Program-made: the position numbers and the translations under genes | From: Triticum aestivum | Lineage: Eukaryota; Streptophyta; Magnoliopsida; Poales; Poaceae | Direction: 5' to 3' | Assembly (NCBI RefSeq): GCF_018294505.1 | Contig: NC_057807.1 | Coordinates: 141,288,461-141,352,460 of the forward strand | DNA length: 64,000 nt | Notes under the pieces: generated by a model | What the model saw: the letters and a program-made list of their open reading frames with translations, nothing else | What the model was told of the DNA's origin: nothing | Databases searched by the model: none | Part shown: positions 56,447 through 64,000 of the stretch, one piece after another | Position numbering within the stretch: the stretch's first letter is position 1 | Layout of the letters: each line of letters begins with the position of its first letter

Positions 56447-57028
56447 CTAAGTTACCTCAACGGGGATATGAAAATCCCCAACAATAAGAATATCATACTT
56501 TTTCTTGACAGTAGGAAGAGGAAATTCAAAACCTCCAAAAATGATAGTTGGAACTTTTTCAATAGAATTGATGCTATGAACTTGAGATTGTTTCCTCGGA
56601 AAGTGTACTGTATGCTCATTACCATTAACATGAAAAGTGACATTGCCTTTGTTGCAATCAATAACTGCCCCTGCAGTATTAAGAAAAGGTCTGACAAGGA
56701 TAATAGACATACTATCGTCCTCAGGAATATCAAGAATAACAAAGTCCGTTAAAATAGTGACATTTGCAACCACAATAGGCACATCCTCACAAATACCGAC
56801 ATGTATAGCAGTTGATTTGTCGGCCATTTGCAAAGATATTTTAGTAGGTGTCAACTTATTCAATTCAAGTCTACGATATAAAGAGAGAGGCATAACACTA
56901 ACACCGGCTCCAAGATCACATAAAGCAGTTCTAACATAATTTATTTTAATAGAGCATGGTATAGTTGGTACACCCGAATCTCCAAGTTTCTTTGGTATTC
57001 CACCTTTAAAAGTGTAATTAGCAAGCAT
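56447..57028 (-). pseudogene. WHAM-like aspartic protease
   Basis: Minus-strand frame of 193 codons. FKGGIPKKLGDSGVPTIPCS, then ALCDLGAGVSVMPLSLYRRL with active site Asp-Leu-Gly-Ala, as in other Athila-type elements, LQMADKSTAIHVGICEDVPI, FVILDIPEDDSMSIILVRPF and LNTAGAVIDCNKGNVTF. It is joined to gag by a shift in a run of A (57051-57060), probably one base too many or too few. After its stop at 56447 no polymerase follows. Confidence 0.82.
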
Positions 57029-57038
57029 GGTGGAAATT

Positions 57039-58355
57039 TCAGCTTCCGGTATCTTTTTTTTTATTTGTGATGATATCCTTCATATACTTAGCATAAGGAT
57101 TTACTTTCAGCATATCAGTTAAGCGCATACGTAAGAAAATAGGTCTAATCATTTCAGCAAAGCGCTCAAAATCCTCATCATCCTTTGACTTGGATGGTTT
57201 AGGAGGAAAGGGCATGGGTTTCTGAACCCATGGTTCTCTTTCTTTACCGTGCTTCCTAGCAAAAAAATCTCTCTTATCATAACGTTGATTCTTTGATTGT
57301 GGGTTATCAAGATCAACAGCAGGTTCAATCTCTAGATCATTATTTTTGCTAGGTTGAGCATCAACATGAACATCATTAACATTATCACTAGGTTCATGTT
57401 CATCGCCTGATTGAGTTTCAGCATCAGAAATAGAAATATCATTGGGATTCTCAGGTATGTCTACAGTAGGTTCACTAGAAGCATGCAAAGTTCTATCATT
57501 TTTCTTCTTCTTCTTTTTAGAAGAACTAGGTGCCTCTAAATTATTTCTCTGAGAATCTTGCTCGATTCTCTTAGGGTGGCCTTCAGGATACCAAGGTTCC
57601 TGAGTCATTCTACCAGTTCTAGTAGCCACTCTAACAGCAAAGTCATTTTTATTATTCAATTCATCAAGCAAATCATTTTGAGCTTTGAGTACTTGCTCAG
57701 CTTGAGTAGCAACCATAGAAGCATATTTGCTAACGCGGTCAAGTTCATCTTTAACTCTAGCCAGATTATCACCTACGCTTCCTATCTCGAAAGCATTATT
57801 CTTTAACTCTCTACCAACATAAGCATTAAAACTTTCTTGTCTAGCCATAAAGTCGTCAAATTCATCTAAGCATGGGCTATGAAATTTAGTAGAGGGTATT
57901 TCAACTTTATCATATCTATAGAGAGAATTTACCTTTACTACCTGTGTCGGGTTATCAAGACAATGTGGTTCTTAAGGAGGTATATTAAGACCATGTATTT
58001 CTTCAATAGGAGGTAAATTCTTAACATCTTCAGCTTTAATACCTTTTTCTTTCATTGATTTCTTTGCCTCTTGCATATCTTCAGGACTGAGAAATAAAAC
58101 ACCTCTCTTCTTCGGAGTGGGTTTAGGAATAGGCTCGGGAGTTGGCTCAATTGGTTCAGGAATTACTTCAGGAGCTGGCTCGGGAAGAGTCCAATTATTT
58201 TCATTAGTCAACATATTATTCAATAATATTTCAGCTTCGTCGACTGTTCTTTCCCTGAAAACACAACCATCACAACTCCCCTCATAGTTGAGGGCAAAAT
58301 AGTAGTTCGATCGTCTTTCAAGTTCTTCATAGTGATCAACAGGTATAAATCCCAA
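57039..58355 (-). pseudogene. WHAM-like gag, C-terminal half
   Basis: Starts MGFIPVDHYEELERRSNYYF at 58355, then a Pro/Glu-rich repeat segment (PEPAPEVIPEPIEPTPEPIP), and LPPIEEIHGLNIPP before a TAA at 57972. The same frame resumes to MARQESFNAYVGRELKNN (57848), a coiled-coil stretch (LARVKDELDRVSKYASMVAT), a Lys-rich run (SSSKKKKKKND), an acidic region and WVQKPMPFPPKPSK. The true start seems to be at 58355 close to the primer site, so the capsid half of a normal Athila gag is missing. Confidence 0.72.
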
Positions 58356-58379
58356 GTGACTCAGAGAATAGAGCTATGC

Positions 58380-58401
58380 TCCCCGGCAACGGCGCCAGAA
58401 A
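58380..58401 (-). promoter_or_regulatory. Primer-binding site of WHAM-like element
   Basis: Same TTTCTGGCGCCGTTGCCGGG core as at 45496-45517, seven bases after the LTR end. Confidence 0.85.
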
Positions 58402-58408
58402 TTAGTCT

Positions 58409-58910
58409 TGATAACCCACAAGTATAGGGGATCACAATAGCTTTCGAGAGTAGAGTATTCAACCCAAATTTATTGATTCGACACAAGGGTAGCCAAAGAA
58501 TATTCTTGAGTATTAGCAGTTGAGTTGTCAATTCAACCACACCTTGATAACTTAGTATCTGCAGCAAAGTATTTAGTAGCAAAAGTGGTATGATAATAAA
58601 GGTAATGGTAGCAAAAGTAAAGATAGATGTTTTTGGGGTTTTGTAGTAGTTGTAACAGTAGCAACGGAAAAGTAAATAAGCGAAGAACAATATATGAAAA
58701 GCTCGTAGGCAATGGATTAGTGATGGATAATTATGTCGGATGCGATTCCTCATGCAATAGTTATAACATAGGGTGATATAGATCTAGCTCCAATTCATCA
58801 ATGTAATGTAGGCATGTATTCCGTAAATAGTCATATGTGCTTATGGAAAAGAACTTGTATGACATCTTTTGTCCTACCCTCCCGTGGAAGCGGGGTCCTG
58901 GCGGAAACTA
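58409..58910 (-). repeat. 5' LTR of WHAM-like element, truncated
   Basis: The last 502 bp of the LTR, matching 51200-51700. It breaks at GCGGAAACTA (58901-58910), after which host sequence resumes. Confidence 0.88.
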
Positions 58911-59303
58911 TTCCGAAGACCATTCGGCAGATCCTTTCTTCGGATTCCCGACGGGGGAGCTGGATCTGGCTATACGCCATACTTCGGTGCCGCCCACTTC
59001 GAAAATAGACCCGCCGCCCTGATGGCGGGGGACGAGGCAAAAGAACTTTTTCCATAGTTCTAAGTGAGCCTCACAACCCGAGAACAATTCGCAAAGAGCG
59101 ACAAAATTGAAGATATGTAAAATAGAACCTGGTGTGAGGTTGTGCAGCTGGATCCCGTAGTGTTCCAGTAGGCCCTTAAGGAAGGTGTGGATTGGGAATC
59201 CCACGCCCCTCAAAAGAAATGAGGTGAAGCACACCCTCTCCCCTTGACTGGGATTGGGGAAATTCTCCGCCAATGCATCAACACCTATAGTGGTTAAGCC
59301 CAC
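58911..59303 (-). pseudogene. Antisense gene of Laura-like element, 5' exon
   Basis: Minus-strand frame with VGLTTIGVDALAENFPNPSQ, ERVCFTSFLLRGVGFPIHTF, LLEHYGIQLHNLTPGSILHI and FNFVALCELFSGCEAHLELW. It is the same block as exon 1 of the Fatima-like antisense gene (HERVVFLPHFLRGLGFPLHP, LDFHDLTPNFILNISTF), so both belong to the Transposase_28-like family. The start codon is uncertain; the exon may begin near 59350. Interrupted at 58911 by the WHAM-like insertion. Confidence 0.72.
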
Positions 59304-59751
59304 CCATACGGAGGCTAGATCTGGAGGAGGGAGGTATCCTTGCGTTTGGAGTCAACTAAGCTGGAGGTGAGATACGGAACAACTCTGCCAGTCCCCCTCT
59401 TGAGGGCCATGAGGACACGAGGAGGAACCAGGGGCGCTCGCCAAGGTCAGTTTTTTGTGGCTTGCTCTATTGCTTTTGGTGTGATGCAAGATGACGGTTT
59501 AGAGATCTCGCCTTGCTTTATAGATGCGGTTTCTTCCTTCCAGGAATATTAAAATACAAGGATAACGGACCGTTCACATTCACTTGGATGTGTGGAAATC
59601 GAGGCGACAACGGGGAGGAATCATAAAGACTGGACGCGGAAGTCGACGCCGGACTATCTTCAATCCAGAGTATAATGGAGAACCCGCCTTGCAAAGTCGA
59701 AGACTTGCGTCTGCATACTACATCGACATTGCGGGCAAGTTCGGGGGCTAC

Positions 59752-60233
59752 TGAGGGAGTCCTGGATTCGAGGGTCCTCAAATGTCCAGCCTAGGAGTTT
59801 GAGCCGGGTTGCATGGGTCATACAGGAACACGTAAAAGATCATCTACCGCGTCCGGATGGGACTTCTCAACACATGGACGGCAAGAATAGAGTCCGGAGG
59901 TTTCCTTCCCTGATAAACCGACTTTGTACAATCCATAGACCCCCTTCGATGTGTATAATAACTGGAGGGGTTAGTCCGTAGAGGGCAACTTTTTCACCAT
60001 CATCGGAATCCGCATAGGCTAGACATCTAGGGTTAGCCATCACGATCTCGAGGTAGATCACCTCTTGTAATCTTCATACTCAACAATCATAATCAAGCAG
60101 GAGTAGGGTTTTACCTCCATTAAGAGGGCCCAAACCTGGATAAACATCATGTCCCCTAGCCTCCTATTACCATTGATCCTTGGACGCATAGCTTGGGCCC
60201 CCTACCCGAGATCTGCCGGTTCTAACACCGACA
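59752..60233 (+). repeat. 3' LTR of Laura-like element
   Basis: 482 bp, preceded by the purine-rich GTTCGGGGGCTAC and followed by ATGGG. Its TATA box is mutated (TATAATAA for TATATAAA near 59955). Confidence 0.92.
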
Positions 60234-61847
60234 ATGGGTGCGACGAGTTCTTTGAGCGCCTGGCGGTCCTTGTCCTTCGACAAGCTCTCAAGTACGTTGG
60301 TGAGGTCGAGCCCAGGGTTCTAGTACGCCACCTTGGTGAGCACTTTGAGAAGGACGCCCCGGTAAAGCTTCCGGGACTCGTTGGCCAGATGGGTTGCTCG
60401 GTTGGAGTGGAGCAGCTTCAGGGCATCAAGGACGGCCTCAAAGAACATGGTCAGCCTGGCGCTCTGAGTCACCCTCTCTTCGTGGGAGAATCTGAAGCTC
60501 GGCATGCCCATGATGGACAGTTGCATGCTTAGCCTCTCCGCGACATCAATGAGGCGCCTAGTCCAGATCTCCATGCCCTGCACATAATCGTTGTGGGTGG
60601 CAGCGGCCTCTCAAGTAGTAGCTTCTCATCCTGGAGGTCCTTGGCCAGGGCTTTCTCACAAGCCTTGTTGTCCCTAAGGGTCTCCTCCAGGGTGGTCAAC
60701 TTCAGTTTCAGATCGGCAATGGAATCGTTGGCTTTGGGGAGCAGCATGGTCTTGTCAGATATGGTGACCTGCAGCTCCGCCAAGGTGTAGACACTCTTTT
60801 CTCTGTCAGTCTTCAGCATCGAGACCTCCTTGCTGTGCTTCTCCAGCTCCACCTCTAGCTTCTCCACCTTGCTGGCCAGCTCGTTCTTTGTGGCCTCCAT
60901 GGCCTCAGTGCTGTCGACGGCCTCCTTCAACTTGCCGGCGTGATCCAGGACCAGAGCGTCGAGTACGTCCTTATGCTTCTGCTCTAGCTCCTGGGTCCGC
61001 TGTGCGATGAGCTTCTCAATTTCTTCATCCTTTCCGCGGAGCTTGGCGGCAAGCACCTCTTCACGAACGGCAAGGTCCTCTTCTTTGGTGTCGAGCAGAA
61101 TGCGGCACTCCCTTAATTGGGCGTCGTCCTTGGCGGCCTGTGCAGCAGCCTCCTCCTGGGCCTTCTCAGTATCAGACTGCTTCATGTGGAGCTCATTCCA
61201 ACGCTCACTCAGTTGTGCCTGGCTGGTCCTCAGCTCCTGCCGGGCCTCGGCAAACCAGGTCTGCATTTGCCTGACGCGCTCGTGGAAGTCTGCTTCTGCT
61301 GCTTCAACGACTGCCACCCTGGAGTCCAGTTTCTCCTTGTGGGCACAGTGAAGCACCTAGAGCTTCTGAAAGTTGCTGCTCATAGCTTGGAGGAGTTGGT
61401 CTTCCTTGGAACCACTGCCGTTGGCGCTCGGCTCGTCAACGACCTGGAGCCCGGCGGCGCCGCCATAACTTCTTCATCAAAAACCTCCCCCTCGGTTGGC
61501 GCTCCGGTGCTTGTCGTCCCTGGGGTGCTGATGAACAAATCATCGCCTACCTTCAGGTATCTGCTTGGGGTGGGGGTTTTGGAAGTTAACGGTTGGTCTT
61601 CGGCCACCGTCTCCCCGGCAGCTGAGGACTCTGGGACCGATGTAGCACCAGGCGCTCCTGTGGAGGGTTGCCGCCAGTACGGTCGCCGGTCTCCTTTCCG
61701 GCCTCCCCAGCAGAGCCCTTGGCGGCCTCTTCATGTGTAATTTTGGCGGCCTCGTCGGCAGCGACTTTGGCGGCCTTGGCGATAGCATCCTTGGCGGCCT
61801 CCTCGATGATGGCGTCGGCGTATGTCTGGTCCGTTGAGGGGGGGGGT
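60234..61847 (-). pseudogene. G1 antisense gene, last exon (coiled coil)
   Basis: After an acceptor TTTTCAG at 61848 the minus strand reads an Ala/Lys-rich helix (EEAAKDAIAKAAKVAADEAA, 61740-61810), then from 61356 a long coiled coil (EKAQEEAAAQAAKDDAQLRE, EVLAAKLRGKDEEIEKLIAQ, ELASKVEKLEVELEKHSKEV, 61356-60600), then after a frame change GMEIWTRRLIDVAERLSMQL and LTMFFEAVLDALKLLHSNRA, ending at the Laura-like insertion. It is the equivalent of exons 4-6 of the Fatima-like antisense gene. Coiled coils imply oligomerisation. A stop at 61363 and TAG at 60320 show decay. Confidence 0.62.
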
Positions 61848-61960
61848 CTGAAAACAAAAAAGGGGAATAAGGCGAAGCCAAAGCTAAACCTCAAAACAAA
61901 AAGAGAAGGAAAGAAAGCCATATAGCAAGAATGGCGAGTGCCAGGATGCAGGCGGCTTAC

Positions 61961-62392
61961 CTGTGACGAGATGTTGAGGGGCGGTTCCCTCCCCGACAAC
62001 ACTCATTGCCGGGATTGAGCTGTCGGCACCTATGCTCGCCGGTTCGACCTCCACGCACATGGGCTCATCGGTGGAAGCCCTTGCTGGGGACCCCTCCCTG
62101 GGTGATGTGGTTGACGGAGGCAGCATGTCGGGGGTGGCCCTCAGTGGCACTTCCTATTGCCGTTCTTCTCCTGCGAACCCGACAAGGTTAGCAGTAAAGA
62201 TACATACCCCAACACTCGCCAGCGGAAAGTGAGTAATGGGCTCACACTGGGCTGAGTCGGGGGCTGCGTCGTGGACTGGGATCCGGGCTGATCGTGATTG
62301 TATCTGGTGCGCTTGAAGTGCTTGCAGGGGGCACGTCACCCGTCGAGGTCTTGGCCCTCTTCGCTATCCTTTGCACCAACGTCTCCGTGTCT
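61961..62392 (-). pseudogene. G1 antisense gene, two middle exons
   Basis: Exon 62392-62246 (acceptor CTCGCAG, donor GTGAGC) reads VQRIAKRAKTSTGDVPPAST and exon 62170-61961 (acceptor TTCGCAG, donor GTAAGC) reads a Ser/Pro/Glu-rich piece (ATPDMLPPSTTSPREGSPAR). Both are low-complexity linker-like. Splice signals fit the consensus but phase was not kept everywhere. Confidence 0.5.
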
Positions 62393-62479
62393 CTGCGAGA
62401 GTAGGCCAAAACAAGATCAAATGAGATAAAATAGTCAAAATAGAGACTAAGAGGATGAAGAACGCGGCAAGATACTTAC

Positions 62480-63822
62480 TCATCCACTTCTTCTTCTTCT
62501 GGCCTCTTCTCCCTCCTCGGGCTAAAAGAGGAGAGGTCGAATTCGGCCTCTGGTATGGTGTCCGAGCGAGAAGGGGGGATGGATACCTAGGCCACTTGGC
62601 CGTGGTGGAGGCAACGGCCGCTGCTTCCTTTGCTGCCGCGGCCGTGCGCCTCATATGGCGCACATGTTGCGATTGGGCCTCTTGCCGCCGCACGGCCTTG
62701 CCGGTCGCTCCCTTGCCGACCGCTCCCTTGCCGGGGCCCTCTTCACGCAAAGAGGCTTGCTGGACTGGCTCGCCGGAGACGGCTCACCGGAGGACACACT
62801 TTTTCCTTTTGGCTGGGGGCTCTTCCTCTTCAGCTGTCTCCTCGACCACCTCTTCAACAAGAGGACCCTCGGCGCCTGCGCCGCTGTGCTCTCCGGCGGG
62901 CTCCTCCCACGTGGCAAAATCCTCTTCCACATTGGCCTCGTCCTCCATGGAGCCAATTCTGCCAGCCTCCTCGGCAAAGGGTGCTTCTTCCGCCCTGCTG
63001 GCGATATATGCCACCTCTTCGTCGGTGGTGTCGGGGATGAGATGTGTCTCTTCCCGGACGGCCCTCTCCAACAAGTTGTCGAAGAACTCCTGCACCCGCT
63101 CCACGTCTGGCTCGGCCCAGGTCGGATCAAGGCCATGGGCATCGAACATCGGCATCATGGCAATCATCGAGGTCAGGGCAGAATTGTTGCACAAGGGGAT
63201 CACTCCCGCCGGCAACCTAAACGGCTTGTCGGTCTTGTCGGCCTTGTCAGCCTTGTCGGCCTTGACCTAAAACAGCCTCTGGCCAAGAGCCGCATGTTGC
63301 ATCACCGTAAAGTTGTAGTTCAGGCCGGGGCACAGCCTCATGATGTCTGCTGCATTCCGAAAATCCCAAGTTGTCCTCCCTTTGTTATGCAAAGGGGCGA
63401 TGCGGCATCGAAGGAAGTCGGCCCCAATCATCTCAAGCGTGAGCCCGACAGCTCTGAGGCAATGAATTCTGGTGGTTGCAACTGTGAGCTTCCCGTCTTG
63501 AGAATCGAGGTCGCCCCAGTTGCCGCCACGGACCAATTTCGTCTGCCGGGGCATACAAAACGGTTGCATGTCCTTCTCTATGATCCAGCACCACTTGCTC
63601 CACCATTCTTACCACTTCTCCTTGTGGGTCCCCTCTGGTACATATTCTTGCTCAAGGCCCTCGGGATCCAGGCGACACAGCCAGAAAGAGCCCCTCCTGG
63701 CTGGATGCGAGGGACGAAGTAGTGGTGAAAGAGCGCTATGTTGGGGACCACCCCGGCGAAGTTCTCGCAGAGATGGGCGAAGATGGCCATACAGGCCACG
63801 GCGTTCGGCGTGAAATCTAAAA
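62480..63822 (-). pseudogene. G1 antisense gene, 5' exon (truncated)
   Basis: From the right edge of G1 the minus strand reads FTPNAVACMAIFAHLCENFA and IALFHHYFVPRIQPGGALSG (63814-63660), a frame change, then LVRGGNWGDLDSQDGKL-like residues, GRTTWDFRNAADIMRLCPGL, and past a TAG near 63269 the acidic segment EPDVERVQEFFDNLLERAVR and EEVVEETAEEEEPPAKRKK (63110-62795). The basic tail ends at donor GTAAGTATC (62479). This is the Transposase_28-like N-terminal region; its first codons are lost at the junction near 63822. Confidence 0.6.
63224..63264 (-). repeat. Nonanucleotide repeat in antisense exon
   Basis: Four to five copies of a 9-base unit (GCCGACAAG on the minus strand) encoding KADKADKADKTDK. 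Probably replication slippage; it keeps the frame. Confidence 0.85.
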
Positions 63823-63825
63823 TAT

Positions 63826-64000
63826 GGAAGCTTAACAAAAACATTCATGAGTGTTGTTAGTATAATAAAGCAAAACTTAACAAAAATATTCGTGAGTGTT
63901 GTTACAATAATAAATCAAAACACCACTTTAAGAACTATTGCAAACCCATGAATATTTTATTATTGCATTATACCTACTATATTCTAACTTTACCATGGCT
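63826..64000 (-). repeat. R-unit fragment at right edge
   Basis: Matches about 234-356 of the window, with a partial internal duplication of the phrase AACTTAACAAAAA...TTCGTGAGTGTTGTTA. It starts abruptly after G1 sequence, without an LTR end or duplication. Confidence 0.65.

Larger units (their letters stand above)
51200..58910 (-). mobile_element. WHAM-like Athila-type element lacking RT/RNase H/integrase
   Basis: Minus strand: truncated 5' LTR (58910-58409), primer site, gag (58355-57039), protease (57028-56447), a putative internal promoter, accessory ORF (55648-54685), 2-kb non-coding region, polypurine tract and 3' LTR (52612-51200). Protease is followed directly by non-pol sequence, so the element lacks polymerase, RNase H and integrase. 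About 0.9 kb of the 5' LTR upstream part is missing where the host antisense exon restarts, so no duplication can be shown. Name from memory. Confidence 0.88.
34802..60233 (+). mobile_element. Laura-like Tat element with three later insertions
   Basis: LTRs 34802-35283 and 59752-60233 (482 bp each, about 35 differences by eye, 7%), duplication ATTGG (34797-34801) and ATGGG (60234-60238). Between them: gag remnant, protease, reverse transcriptase, two RNase H domains, integrase, and a minus-strand gene. It is interrupted by a Sabrina-like element (39257-47062), a WHAM-like LTR fragment (48085-48779) and a WHAM-like element (51200-58910). Own length about 9.5 kb. The name is tentative; it is clearly related to the Fatima-like element in LTR ends, primer site and antisense gene. 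Confidence 0.9.
7397..63822 (+). mobile_element. G1: Tat-type gypsy element, 5' LTR to antisense gene, interrupted
   Basis: G1 is the backbone of the window. Its own sequence is 7397-12994, 32029-34801 and 60234 to about 63822. Order: 5' LTR, primer site, gag, protease, reverse transcriptase, RNase H, [copia insertion], second RNase H, integrase, 3' untranslated region, [Laura-like insertion], then a spliced-looking gene on the minus strand. That layout, two RNase H domains plus an antisense gene, matches the Tat clade as I know it. The right end changes abruptly near 63822 into an unrelated Sabrina-type repeat, so the rest of the antisense gene and the 3' LTR are missing or outside the window. 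The five bases before the LTR are GTAAG; no partner could be found. Confidence 0.75.

Noticed and set aside
58911..59303. DNA transposon transposase, because the domain name contains transposase
   Set aside because: No terminal inverted repeats and no DDE motif; the domain is a component of gypsy-type elements and its name is historical.
60529..61356. Long coiled-coil frame that could be a host gene such as a myosin- or kinesin-like protein
   Set aside because: It lies between the G1 integrase side and the Laura-like LTR, has splice signals and neighbours equivalent to the antisense gene of Fatima-like elements, and carries stops; it is element-derived.
1..64000. tRNA and rRNA genes
   Set aside because: Only primer-site fragments of about 12-22 bases resemble tRNA ends; no cloverleaf or rRNA-like stretch was seen by eye. 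A tRNAscan run would settle it.

Overview
This window is intergenic DNA from a large grass genome, almost certainly a wheat relative (Triticeae). It holds no convincing host gene, rRNA or tRNA. What can be supported is a nest of LTR retrotransposons at several ages, with LTR pairs, target-site duplications (TSDs), primer-binding sites, polypurine tracts (PPTs) and decayed gag/pol frames. Family names (Fatima-like, Laura-like, Sabrina-like, WHAM-like) are from memory of Triticeae repeats and were not checked against a database; clade calls (Athila, Tat, SIRE-like copia) rest on visible domains and architecture.

Layout. 1-3450 is the 5' end of a minus-strand Athila-type element (LTR 1868-3450). 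3451-7329 is a plus-strand Athila-type pol fragment with a post-integrase ORF. 7330-7396 is a scrap of LTR. At 7397 a Tat-type gypsy element begins, called G1 here (LTR 7397-8440). It runs, with interruptions, to about 63822 and has no 3' LTR in the window. A minus-strand copia-type element (12995-32023, TSD GAAAC) sits between the two RNase H domains of G1, and its own 5' LTR was split by a Fatima-like element (21655-30720, TSD CCCAC). A Laura-like Tat element (34802-60233, TSD ATTGG/ATGGG) sits in the last codons of the antisense gene of G1. Laura in turn carries a minus-strand Sabrina-like element (39257-47062, TSD GTTAT/GTTGT), a plus-strand WHAM-like LTR fragment (48085-48779) and a minus-strand WHAM-like element (51200-58910). 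The last 175 bases (63826-64000) are an internal repeat of the Sabrina type.

How the parts relate. The Tat elements (G1, Fatima-like, Laura-like) are sense gag-PR(-RT-RNaseH-RNaseH-IN) elements that also carry a long spliced-looking gene on the opposite strand before the 3' LTR. In the Fatima-like copy, five GT-AG introns keep the frame. The copia, WHAM-like, Sabrina-like and Fatima-like copies all lack reverse transcriptase and would need enzymes in trans. By eye, LTR pairs differ by about 3% (Fatima-like) and about 7% (Laura-like and the compared part of the copia), which fits the nesting order.

Most interesting signal: three different elements carry, just upstream of their accessory 3' ORF, a block resembling the promoter of their own LTR type (GC-rich hairpin or TCGGTnnnACCGA dyads, in two cases with a TATATA box, then a leader). 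This suggests internal promoters that would transcribe the accessory ORFs separately from the genomic RNA.
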